From Bacillota bacterium (GTDB lineage Bacteria; Bacillota; Sulfobacillia; JAJZYS01; JAJYTV01), in contig JAKAPV010000005.1 in NCBI GenBank assembly GCA_021806845.1, positions 1 through 25,392 of the forward strand: a stretch of 25,392 nt of DNA, written 5' to 3'. A program made the translations under genes and the position numbers. Below the pieces are notes generated by a model that did not search any database, had not been told where the DNA came from, and saw only the letters and a program-made list of their open reading frames with translations. Numbering within the stretch: the stretch's first letter is position 1; every line of letters starts with the position of its first letter. Shown piece after piece: positions 8,281 to 15,520 of the stretch.

Positions 8281-9096
8281 GTGCCTTCGCGCCCCGCCCT
8301 TCCCACGGGCCGGTCATGGTCCGCCCTGCAGGCCATGGTATACGTTGCCTATCCGGATTCGCGGGAAGGTGCGGACTTGCGCAGGGCATGGGGCACTTTG
8401 CTCAGGAACCCGCCGATCCTAGCCACAGCGCTTGCGCTCTACACCGCGGTATTTGCCGCCGTCCTGATGGGCGCCTTCCTGGCCGACGCCGTCAACCAGA
8501 AGTTTGGCGTAGCGGTCGGGGCGGCGCTCGTCCTCCTGCTGGGTCTGCCAGCGGCAGCCGCCGTCTTGGGCCAGGCGGCGGCTGCCGTGATGGGGCTGAA
8601 TCTTCCTGGCTATCTCGCAGCTGTGCGCCGCTCCCTGCTCCCCGCCGCCCAGTTGGTCCTGGTGCTCGGGCTCACCGCAGCCGTACTCCTGCTGATCTTC
8701 GGCATGCCCGCCTGGTCTGCGCTCGACAGCGCCGCGCGCGGCTTGACTCCCCTCTCGGCCCTCTCGCCGCGCGACATCGGCCTTTTACTCTCCGTACTCG
8801 CCGTCCTGCCGCCCGCGGCCTGCTTAGGGCCCGCGCTCTTCTTCGGGTCGAAACCGTACGCCTGGTCAGCCTTCGGCCTGACACTGCGCGCCTGCGCTCG
8901 GGAGCGGCACTACTTCTACTGGCTCTGCGCGGCACTCTCGATCACCGCGCTCGACATCGCCGTCGCGAAGGCGGCGGGCCTCCTCGCGCCCATACCCGTG
9001 TTCGGGCTTGTGCTCATGACGGCGGTCTCGATCGCGCAGACGGTCTACACGAGCCTCTACCTCTTCGAAACGTGGCGGTCGGCCAGCGCCAAGTAG
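8281..9096 (+). CDS. Polytopic membrane protein of unknown function
   Basis: 271 residues from the GTG at 8281, or 253 from the ATG at 8335. Neither has a strong ribosome binding site (a weak AGAGGA lies about 14 bases before the GTG). From about residue 45 on, the protein has five to seven hydrophobic segments rich in Ala and Leu, separated by short loops. One loop, near residues 205-215, reads ACARERHYFYW. I recognise no family motif, no transporter signature and no enzymatic residues. It follows the cyclic-di-GMP operon in the same direction about 160 bases later, so it may have its own promoter. It ends facing the alpha/beta hydrolase gene. Confidence 0.75.
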   Translation: MPSRPALPTGRSWSALQAMVYVAYPDSREGADLRRAWGTLLRNPPILATALALYTAVFAAVLMGAFLADAVNQKFGVAVGAALVLLLGLPAAAAVLGQAAAAVMGLNLPGYLAAVRRSLLPAAQLVLVLGLTAAVLLLIFGMPAWSALDSAARGLTPLSALSPRDIGLLLSVLAVLPPAACLGPALFFGSKPYAWSAFGLTLRACARERHYFYWLCAALSITALDIAVAKAAGLLAPIPVFGLVLMTAVSIAQTVYTSLYLFETWRSASAK

Positions 9097-9155
9097 GGCA
9101 CGCGCTTGCCTGCCGCGCATCTGGCTGTTGCCGCCGTGCGGCCGCCGGGAAACGC

Positions 9156-10001
9156 TCAAAGGCTGCGCAGAAAGGCCCAGGTCGCCTGCGCAACCGACTC
9201 CGGCTCCTCTTCCAGGAGCTCGTGCGTCACTCCCGACAGCACCTGCACCTCGAGCGCCGGGATCTTCTCGTGCAGTGCGAGAACACCTCTAGCCCGCTCC
9301 TCCTCCATCTCCGGCGGCTGCCCGGCCCGCAGCAGCAGGGCGCGCCCCGTGCCGAGGGGCGGAAGCTTTGCGGGCGCGCTGGCGTCGACGAAATGGATGG
9401 CCTGCGTGCACGTCTCGACGTCGACGCGCAGTCGGATGCGGCCGTCCCGCTCGACCATCGCGGCGCGCGCTGCCGCCTCGAGGTCCTCGTCCCACCGCTT
9501 GGCGGCGGCGCGGCCCGCCGCGAAGAGTTCCTCCCATGTCGCGAAGGTGAACCCGGAGATGTGCTGCTCGCAGCTCTCGCGCGGGTCCTTCTCCGTCACG
9601 TCCGCGCTCAGGTAGCCGCCGTCGTAGAGGAGGAGCCCCTGCACGCGCGCGCTGAGCGGCGGCGAGGCCGCAAGGCCCGCGAGCGCCGCGACGGCTCCGT
9701 AGGAGTGGCCACCGATCACCGCCGCCTCCGCGCCTGCGTCGTCAAGCACGGCGGTGAAGATCGCAGCCGCATCCGCACCGCCGCCCAGCGGCATGCGGCT
9801 CGAGCGCCCATGCCCCGGCGGGTCGAGCGCGACGATTCGGCAGCCGCGCTCCGGGCCTTCGCGGAGCAGGCGCAAAAAGGCTTCTCCGGTGCCGCCGAGA
9901 CCCGGCCAGAGCGCGAGTGTCGGTTCCCCCGCGCCGGCGGCGAGGTAGCGGATGCGGCCACCTCCGGCCTCTACAAAGCGCTCCTGCAAAAAAGCCGTCA
10001 C
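9156..10001 (-). CDS. Alpha/beta-fold hydrolase
   Basis: 281 residues, standard length for a single-domain alpha/beta hydrolase. The nucleophile elbow GHSYG places the catalytic serine at S100, and the catalytic histidine is H260 in GVTHELLEE. The oxyanion-hole segment LWPGLGG (31-37) and the DPPGHGRS motif (60-67) are typical of the esterase/epoxide hydrolase/haloalkane group. The usual acid after strand 7 is not obvious: the place reads RAGQPPEM instead of G-x-x-D, so the acid may come from strand 6 (near LLYDGG). The GTG start at 10001 has only a weak purine-rich site. It lies 56 bases downstream of the epimerase gene in the same direction, probably co-transcribed. Substrate unknown. Confidence 0.85.
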   Translation of the reverse strand: MTAFLQERFVEAGGGRIRYLAAGAGEPTLALWPGLGGTGEAFLRLLREGPERGCRIVALDPPGHGRSSRMPLGGGADAAAIFTAVLDDAGAEAAVIGGHSYGAVAALAGLAASPPLSARVQGLLLYDGGYLSADVTEKDPRESCEQHISGFTFATWEELFAAGRAAAKRWDEDLEAAARAAMVERDGRIRLRVDVETCTQAIHFVDASAPAKLPPLGTGRALLLRAGQPPEMEEERARGVLALHEKIPALEVQVLSGVTHELLEEEPESVAQATWAFLRSL

Positions 10002-10057
10002 TCCCGGTCTCTCTGCGCGGGCAGAGGGTGCTCTCGATGGTCTTTAGCGCGCGCCGG

Positions 10058-11065
10058 TCAATCGCCTTGCCTGCCGGATCCGTGCCACGCGGCCAGCAGT
10101 TCCCGCTCCCGCTCGGCGCTGATTCCCGCACGCCGCACGGCGTCTATGGGGCGCGTCCTGTCCCAGGCGAGCGTATCGCGCACCGTGTCGCGCAGGGGTC
10201 GCAAGGCGAGCCCTGCGCTGAGCGCCTTGCGGATCGAGACGGAGTCGAGGCCGATCGCGTCCGGCTCGCTCTCCGGGATGAATAGCGGCATCTCCGTCCA
10301 GGGCGCCACGCCCTGCTCGGCAAGGAACGCCTCCGTGACCCAGGTGGTGGGACCGATCCCGCCGCCCACCTCGCGGCAAGTCGCCAGCACCTCGGCCATC
10401 GTCAGCGGCGCGGGCGGTCCGGCCGCGTTGTATGCCCCCGTGGCGCCGCGCTCCGCCATCGAGAGCGTCCAGGCCGCGAGGTCGCGCACGTCGATCACCT
10501 GCACCGGGTGCTGCGGCCTGCCGGGCGCCAGCATCTCGCCGTCGCGCGCGCCGCGCGCAACCCAGTAGGTGAAGCGGTCGCTCGGGTCATCCGGTCCGAC
10601 GATCAGGCCAGGCCGGATGAGAAGCGCCCGCTCACCGAAGCGCCCGCTCACTTCCGCCTCGCACCGCGCCTTGAGAGCGCCGTACCAGGTGGAGATGTCT
10701 TCCTCGGAGTCGGACGGCAGCTGCGCGAGCGGCGCCTCTTCCGTAGCGCCGATCTCTGTCAGGGACCGGTACGCCGACACGCTGGAGATGAAGGTGTAGT
10801 GGGAGGTGCTTGCCTGAAGCAGCTGCACCGACTGGCGCACGACGCGCGGGAGGTAGCCAGACGTGTCGATCACGGCGTCGAACCGCCGCCCCAAGAGCGC
10901 CGAGAGCCCGCCGTCGCGGTCGCCGAGCACGTGCTCCGCGGACGGGAAGAGGTCGAGGCCATGCTGGCCGCGGTGGAACAAGGTGACATCGTGTCCGGCC
11001 GCGAGAGCGGCCGATGCGATGTGCTTGCCGAGAAACACGGTTCCGCCGAGGATCAGTAGACGCAT
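10058..11065 (-). CDS. NAD-dependent epimerase/dehydratase-family protein (extended/atypical SDR)
   Basis: 335 residues from the ATG at 11065, chosen because GGAGG lies 8 bases upstream; the open frame runs further back but without start signals. The N-terminal dinucleotide motif is GGTVFLG (residues 7-13), the variant seen in an atypical SDR subgroup often annotated as epimerase or reductase. A serine pair (S94-S95) and the YxxxK catalytic pair (Y128 and K132) are present. The C-terminal part contains proline-rich substrate-domain sequence such as PLFIPESEPDA. The family acts on nucleotide sugars or similar small molecules, but the substrate cannot be assigned. It lies upstream of the alpha/beta hydrolase and downstream of a DUF378 gene and a hairpin (11141-11169). 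Confidence 0.85.
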   Translation of the reverse strand: MRLLILGGTVFLGKHIASAALAAGHDVTLFHRGQHGLDLFPSAEHVLGDRDGGLSALLGRRFDAVIDTSGYLPRVVRQSVQLLQASTSHYTFISSVSAYRSLTEIGATEEAPLAQLPSDSEEDISTWYGALKARCEAEVSGRFGERALLIRPGLIVGPDDPSDRFTYWVARGARDGEMLAPGRPQHPVQVIDVRDLAAWTLSMAERGATGAYNAAGPPAPLTMAEVLATCREVGGGIGPTTWVTEAFLAEQGVAPWTEMPLFIPESEPDAIGLDSVSIRKALSAGLALRPLRDTVRDTLAWDRTRPIDAVRRAGISAERERELLAAWHGSGRQGD

Positions 11066-11140
11066 GCGCTTTGCCTCCGCTTTCGCGAATGGCTTTCTGT
11101 TCCACACGTCCAAAGTCCTACCCGATCTGCGGCGCGCAGC

Positions 11141-11169
11141 GGCGCCTTGCGGCTCTCGCCGAAGGCGCC
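11141..11169 (-). terminator. Strong hairpin between the DUF378 gene and the epimerase gene
   Basis: GGCGCCTT and AAGGCGCC (11141-11148 and 11162-11169) pair perfectly, with an inner CGGC/GCCG stem, a 4-base TCTC loop and one bulged G. No T run follows on the minus strand. It may be a transcript-end or attenuation structure separating the two genes. Confidence 0.4.
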
Positions 11170-11199
11170 ACATGCTCGCGTGCCGTGACCGCGACGCTG

Positions 11200-11475
11200 T
11201 CAGTCCAGGTTTGCGACGAGTTCGCGCAGCTGGGGCTTCGCGCGGCTCATGAATTCTTCCATGGGATCCGGAGACACGACCGACATGACCGCCTCGGCGA
11301 GCTCGTAGAGCCCCGCGAGCCCGACCGCCGCATAGACCGTGCGCGTCAGGAAGGATCGCGGTCCACCGAGTGCGTCCGCGACGAGGTCGTGCCCGAAGAA
11401 GCCCTTCAGTCCCCAGTTCGCCGCACCGACCGCAACCAGCCCGAAGCTCACCCAACCGACCGCCGTCCGCCGCAT
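11200..11475 (-). CDS. DUF378 family small membrane protein (YuzA-like)
   Basis: 91 residues with two predicted membrane segments (about 5-27 and 45-66). The pattern GLVAVGAANWGLKGFF followed by TVYAAVGLAGLYEL matches the DUF378 family, whose hallmark is an N-W-G-L turn after the first helix and a V-G-L-A-G-L-Y second helix. The typical protein stops soon after the second helix; this one has an extra charged cytoplasmic tail of about 25 residues. Function of the family is unknown. It is downstream of the chemoreceptor-like gene but separated from it by an intrinsic terminator, so it is probably transcribed from its own promoter. A purine-rich AAGGGG lies about 10 bases before the ATG. Confidence 0.8.
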   Translation of the reverse strand: MRRTAVGWVSFGLVAVGAANWGLKGFFGHDLVADALGGPRSFLTRTVYAAVGLAGLYELAEAVMSVVSPDPMEEFMSRAKPQLRELVANLD

Positions 11476-11548
11476 GCGTCATCCGCCCCTTCCGCCCCGA
11501 TGACTACAGCGTTCCCGTCAACCTGCACGCGCATCGCCGCGAGGGCGC

Positions 11549-11589
11549 AAAAAAGCATGGCAGGCGAGGCTGGAGCCGCCGCGCCTGCC
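11549..11589 (-). terminator. Intrinsic terminator of the chemoreceptor-like gene
   Basis: On the minus strand GGCAGGCG and CGCCTGCC (11589-11582 and 11566-11559) form an 8-bp stem with a smaller GGCT/AGCC stem inside. It is followed four bases later by six Ts (11554-11549). It lies about 25 bases after the stop codon at 11615, a classical Rho-independent layout. Confidence 0.75.
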
Positions 11590-11614
11590 CGGATGCGGAT
11601 TTGATGCCAGCGGG

Positions 11615-13429
11615 CTAGCCCAGCAGCCGCCCGTCCTCGCCGACGTTCATGATCCAGCGCAGTGCGCCGACAGGCCGCCCATGCGCGTACAGCGGCACGT
11701 CGACCTCCATCAGCACTTCGCCCGTGTCGCGGTGGTAGACGTTCACCGCGACGGGCTGCTCCTCAGGTCCGCGCGCGTGCTGCCAGAGCTTGTCGAAATC
11801 GCTCTGCTGCGGCAGCTGGCCGGCTTCGGCGCTGAGACCGACACGCGCCGTCTCGAGGCCGAACGCGTCGTCGAAAAGGCGCTTTGCGCGGCTATGCGCG
11901 AGGTCGACCGCCGGATCGCCGGTCCAGCCCCTGCGGTGGTCCTTGTCCTCCGTGATGACGTATCCGTTGAGGTCGGCGATCGCGATCGTGTTCGTCGCGG
12001 GGAAACGCAGGCACATTTCGTCCGCGATCTGGCCGAGATCCTTGTCCACCTTGTGGTCCCAGCCGGAGAAGTACTTGGGCGGCGAGAACGCCTGGACGCG
12101 CGTCACGTCGAAGAGCCGCCCGAGGAGCGCTATATCCTCCGGGGTGCGGATCTCGCGATACGCCGTCTGGCGGTAGAGCTCAGCCGGCACCCTCTCCATC
12201 ACGTCGCTCATTCTGCCGGCGTAGCGCCGCGCCTCGGCGATCAGCGACGCCATGGGCGAACGGCTCTGGTCTCCGACCAGCTCCGCGAAGACGTCCTCCG
12301 CCATGAGCCGCAGGATCGCTGAGGACGTGGTGAAGCGCTGGGTCGTCGCGTCGAGCGCCGCGATGTGCCCGCCCGCCCCCTCGATCGCCTGCGCGTCGGA
12401 GTGCGCGATGTCGGAGAGGCTGTGCATCTGTTCCTGCACGGTCGCAACGCTGGCCGTCACCTCTTCGGCGATCGCCGCGTTCTCCTCCGACACCGCGGCG
12501 ACGTTGCCGAGCTCCTTCGACGCTTCCGTGAGACGGCCCACCAGCGACGAGAAGGTCTTGCCGAGTTCAGAAACCTGACCGCGCGATCCCTGCAGGAGAT
12601 CAACCATCGACTCGAGGGTCGACTGCGCGCCTTCGGCGGATGCCGCAACCTGCTGGGAGGTCTGCGCGAGGCTTGCGACGACGTGCGCGACATCGGCGAT
12701 CGCGGCGTTGATCAGGCGCAGCCGCTCCCCGGTCTCGCTGACCTGCTGCTTCGACTGGTCGGCGAGCTTGCGCACCGCCTCCGCGACGACCGCAAACCCG
12801 CGCCCGTGCTCTCCGGCACGCGCCGCCTCGATCGAGGCGTTCAGCGAGAGGAGGTTCGTCTGCTCCGCGATGTCGAGGATGTTCTCCGAGATGTCGTTGA
12901 TGCCCGCGGCCGCTTGCCGCAAGCTGCCGAGCTGGGTCTGCACGCGGGACATCGAGTCGGCGAAGCCCTGGACGGCCTGCAGCACGTCCCGCACGGCGCC
13001 GTGTCCCGCCTCGACCTGGCTCGTGCCGTCCGACATCCAGCGGATGAGTTCCTGCGACCTCGTCTGCGCGCCGCTCGCGTCCTGCGAGACGCTCTCCAGG
13101 AGCGTCAGCGCCGCGGCCGTCGAGTGGGACTGCTCCGCGGCTCCGTTCGAGACCTGGGAGAAGGCCTGCGAGAGGGTCGTCATGCTCTCCTCCACACGCC
13201 CCATCAGCCGCGGACGCTCCCCGGCGCGCTCGGTCATGTCCTGCGCCGCGCGCATCGTCGCCCGCAGGCGCTCGCGCATGTCGCGCGCGGCGTCGTTCAG
13301 CGTCGCCATCGAGCGGGCGATCGACCGCGCGATATTGGCGTGGTCCTTGGCCTCGACCGGCCGCTCGCCCTGGGCGGGTGCGGGGTCTGCGGTCTTCGCT
13401 CGCTCTGCCCTCGGCTGCCTGAGAAACAC
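11615..13429 (-). CDS. Soluble methyl-accepting-chemotaxis-like protein with C-terminal extra domain
   Basis: 604 residues from the GTG at 13429, preferred because AGGGGGA lies 6 bases upstream; an in-frame GTG at 13462 would add 11 residues but lacks a close site. No signal peptide or membrane segment is visible, so the protein should be cytoplasmic. A long coiled-coil region (about 30-390) carries the chemoreceptor signalling tip around 187-222, including DIAEQTNLLSLNASIEAA and RGFAVVAEAVRKLAD, which contacts CheA/CheW. After the coiled coil, about residues 400-604 form a globular region with no clear family match. Its end (V-P-L-Y-A-H-G-R-P-V-G-A-L-R) resembles PAS/Cache-type sensor strands. 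No che genes are in the window. Its target may be CheA or another partner. Confidence 0.85.
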   Translation of the reverse strand: MFLRQPRAERAKTADPAPAQGERPVEAKDHANIARSIARSMATLNDAARDMRERLRATMRAAQDMTERAGERPRLMGRVEESMTTLSQAFSQVSNGAAEQSHSTAAALTLLESVSQDASGAQTRSQELIRWMSDGTSQVEAGHGAVRDVLQAVQGFADSMSRVQTQLGSLRQAAAGINDISENILDIAEQTNLLSLNASIEAARAGEHGRGFAVVAEAVRKLADQSKQQVSETGERLRLINAAIADVAHVVASLAQTSQQVAASAEGAQSTLESMVDLLQGSRGQVSELGKTFSSLVGRLTEASKELGNVAAVSEENAAIAEEVTASVATVQEQMHSLSDIAHSDAQAIEGAGGHIAALDATTQRFTTSSAILRLMAEDVFAELVGDQSRSPMASLIAEARRYAGRMSDVMERVPAELYRQTAYREIRTPEDIALLGRLFDVTRVQAFSPPKYFSGWDHKVDKDLGQIADEMCLRFPATNTIAIADLNGYVITEDKDHRRGWTGDPAVDLAHSRAKRLFDDAFGLETARVGLSAEAGQLPQQSDFDKLWQHARGPEEQPVAVNVYHRDTGEVLMEVDVPLYAHGRPVGALRWIMNVGEDGRLLG

Positions 13430-13526
13430 TGCATGTCCCCCTAGCGGTAGTGACGTTGCCACTTTCGGCTACTTTTCTCCAGTGTCCGCGAAATGCCTGC
13501 CCGCGGCCTGATGCGGTCGCCCCTCG

Positions 13527-13955
13527 CTACTTCCAAAACTGGGGCGGCTGGCCCGACACCTTCTCGCCGAGCACCGAGCCGCCGCGCGAGATGACATAGG
13601 TGAATGTCGCGCTGCCATGCGGCGCCCAAGCTTGGTAGAGCACCACAGTCCATGCCGCCTTCGCGCGAGCACTGCTCGGAATGAGCCGCAGGTCTGCAGC
13701 GGAAGGAGCTCGCAGATAGGTCGTGCATCTGCCGGGGATGAGATCGTTGCCGGCAAGGTGCACTCCGCCTGCCGGGATCTCACAGTTCTCCGCAGCTCCG
13801 GGAGCGCGGGGGAATCCGGTCTTTCGTACCAGACGATCGACATTGCGCCAGAATGCCGCGGGAATCTGCGCCCCGGACAGGTGGCTTCCCGCTGGCTGCC
13901 CACAGCCCGCCGAGATGAGCGCAAGCGCCACGACTGGCGCCATTCGTCTATGCAT
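13527..13955 (-). CDS. Small secreted lipoprotein of unknown function
   Basis: 142 residues. The ATG at 13955 is chosen because GGAGGC lies 6 bases upstream and gives a proper signal peptide; longer versions start inside a charged, non-signal stretch. The lipobox L-I-S-A-G-C places the lipidated cysteine near residue 18. The mature part has two further cysteines, at C(E) and C(TTY), that could form a disulfide. It contains the segment TFTYVISRGGSVLGEKVSG near the end. I do not recognise a family. It is followed on the same strand by the chemoreceptor-like gene about 100 bases later. Two other small exported proteins of unknown role lie elsewhere in the window, but I see no convincing similarity among them. 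Confidence 0.7.
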   Translation of the reverse strand: MHRRMAPVVALALISAGCGQPAGSHLSGAQIPAAFWRNVDRLVRKTGFPRAPGAAENCEIPAGGVHLAGNDLIPGRCTTYLRAPSAADLRLIPSSARAKAAWTVVLYQAWAPHGSATFTYVISRGGSVLGEKVSGQPPQFWK

Positions 13956-14093
13956 CGATCTGCCTCCGATGTCCGGGGCGCTTCCCTCTTCACCGAACAC
14001 CGCCGGCGCGGGACCGTGATCCCCCGGCGGTCTTCGGCTCGCTGCGCACCGCGCGCATACACTATGTCAACTAGGTTCGAGGGAGGCGGCCCA

Positions 14094-14582
14094 ATGTCCC
14101 GCAGTGACCCTCTGACAAGCGCCGCCGCACTGAGCGGCATATCCCGTGCGACACTCGGCCAGGCGCTCTCTTACACCCATGGACGGCCGATCGAGCGCGT
14201 CGTGCCGATCATCCACACCATCGCGGAGGAACTCGGCATCGATCCCGCCTTCGCCCTCGCCGAAGCGATCCTCGAGTCCGGCTGGGGAACGTCGGACTTC
14301 GCGCGCAGCCGCCACAACTGGTATGGCTACCAGGCCTATTACCAAGATTCCTCGCAGGCCAAGCGCTTCGCCTCGGACGAGGAGGGCATCCGCGCGGCGC
14401 TCGAGGCGATGGCGCGGAACTATTTCTCGCCGGGGGGCACCTACTACGCAGGCGGCGCCGGCGCGACGCTCGAGGGCTGGGCCCGCCACTGGATCGACGG
14501 CGGCGCGGAGAACTGGCAGCGCGGCGTGCGCACGCTCTTGCGCATCATCCAGGGGATCGCGGGCGCCACGGACGCGGAGTAG
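14094..14582 (+). CDS. Glucosaminidase-family peptidoglycan hydrolase (LYZ2/FlgJ-like fold), no signal peptide
   Basis: 162 residues, close to a bare catalytic domain. The ATG at 14094 has GGGAGG 7 bases upstream. Residues about 38-85 carry the family core: A-L-A-E-A-I-L-E-S-G-W-G-T-S, with E61 as the expected catalytic acid, followed by the N-W-Y-G-Y substrate-binding motif. Later S-x-x-E-G-I-R-A-A-L and Y-A-G-G-A-G fit the endo-beta-N-acetylglucosaminidase lobe. Such enzymes cut the GlcNAc-MurNAc glycan. There is no signal peptide, membrane anchor or SH3/LysM cell-wall-binding domain. It may therefore be released by lysis, exported by a holin or flagellar route, or act in spores (all inference). 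Stands alone, divergent from the small lipoprotein gene. Confidence 0.85.
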   Translation: MSRSDPLTSAAALSGISRATLGQALSYTHGRPIERVVPIIHTIAEELGIDPAFALAEAILESGWGTSDFARSRHNWYGYQAYYQDSSQAKRFASDEEGIRAALEAMARNYFSPGGTYYAGGAGATLEGWARHWIDGGAENWQRGVRTLLRIIQGIAGATDAE

Positions 14583-14600
14583 CAAAGCGCGAGTGCGCTC

Positions 14601-14828
14601 AGGTCCTGAGCCTCTGTCCAGCCCTGCGGAGAGGTGGTGCACCCAGTCCATGAGGCGCAGGCTCTGCTCCCACTCCGACGGCAGCGCCGCGAGTTCCGCC
14701 TCGAGTCCGGTCTCGGCCCTCAGCCGCGCCCGCAGTCCCTTGTCCGAAAGTCAGCGGTAGTGATCGAGCCAAGCGGATCTCTCCATGTGGCTGTACTCCA
14801 AGAGGCGGTAGTCATAGCGGCGGTTCAA
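14601..14828 (-). pseudogene. Broken small gene translationally coupled to the TetR gene
   Basis: The TetR stop TGA overlaps a TTG start (TTGA, 14828-14825) that has a strong GAGGAGG 7 bases upstream. From it an open frame reads 25 codons, MNRRYDYRLLEYSHMERSA and so on to DHYR, and then meets TGA at 14753-14751. The same frame continues with coding-like sequence for about 45-50 codons (LSDKGLRARLRAETGLEAEL, then LPSEWEQSLRLMDWVHHLS), with high third-position GC, before quality fades near 14610. The simplest reading is a small soluble protein of about 75-80 residues interrupted by one nonsense codon. Alternatives are a genuine 25-residue peptide or a sequencing error. Family not recognised. 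Overlap and ribosome site show it belonged to the MFS-TetR operon. Confidence 0.45.
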
Positions 14829-15520
14829 CGGACATCCTCCTCGCCGTTCGCGCTGGACGCCGCGGCGGGCATCGCCGCATCGCCTCCCGGATGATGACGT
14901 TTACTGCGCCGTGGCGCGATGCCGAGGCTCTCACGCGCGAAGAACGAGAGCCCCTGAGCGTAGCTGTCCTCGGCGCGAAAGGCGTCCCCCAGCACGAGGC
15001 GCCCCAGGGCCGCTCCGTCCTGGGCAGCGATCAGAAAGCGGGCGATGGCCGCAAGGGACAGCTTCGGCGTAAACTCGCCGCGGCGCACCCCTGCCTCCAG
15101 CACGGCCGTCAGCGCCCCGGTGAACGTCTCGAGGCGCTCCTTTGCCTGCGCACGGTAGGCGGGGTTCTGGCGCTCCTCGAGGTTGTACTCGAGCAGGGCC
15201 GTGATGAAGGCGACCGCCTCCTCGTCCGGCACGTCGTCCCGCGACGTCCAGACGACAACGAAGAGGGTCACGGGCTCCTCCCCGCGGGCAATCTCGTGCA
15301 GACGGGCAAGCGAGTGCGCGTCCCTGCGGGCGCGCACGGCCTCGAAGAGCTCCTGCTTACTTGAAAAATAGTCGTACAGCGATCCCCGGCTCACGCCGGC
15401 CTCGTCCATGACGTCCTGCAGACGCGCGCGCCGGTAGCCAAGGCGCAGGAAGACCCGCTCGGCGCACGCGAGCAGGTGCTCGCGGCGAGCTTCCTTATGG
15501 GCCGCCGACACCTTCGGCAC
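14825..15520 (-). CDS. TetR/AcrR-family transcriptional repressor
   Basis: 231 residues from the GTG at 15520, which has AAGGGG a few bases upstream; a second GTG at 15511 is possible. The start lies inside the end of the MFS gene, whose stop is at 15495, so the two genes overlap by 26 bases and are coupled. The N-terminal DNA-binding domain (about 10-57) has the typical helix-turn-helix LQDVMDEAGVSRGSLYDYFSSKQELFEAV. The rest is the ligand-binding, dimer-forming helical domain, which varies by drug or metabolite. The obvious binding target is the double palindrome at 16745-16793 in front of the operon. A small compound exported by the MFS protein is the likely inducer (inference). Confidence 0.9.
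   Translation of the reverse strand: MPKVSAAHKEARREHLLACAERVFLRLGYRRARLQDVMDEAGVSRGSLYDYFSSKQELFEAVRARRDAHSLARLHEIARGEEPVTLFVVVWTSRDDVPDEEAVAFITALLEYNLEERQNPAYRAQAKERLETFTGALTAVLEAGVRRGEFTPKLSLAAIARFLIAAQDGAALGRLVLGDAFRAEDSYAQGLSFFARESLGIAPRRSKRHHPGGDAAMPAAASSANGEEDVR

Noticed and set aside
8223..10568. 781-codon plus-strand frame spanning several genes
   Set aside because: Crosses the membrane-protein gene in another frame and runs antisense to the hydrolase and epimerase; composition is that of a shadow frame.
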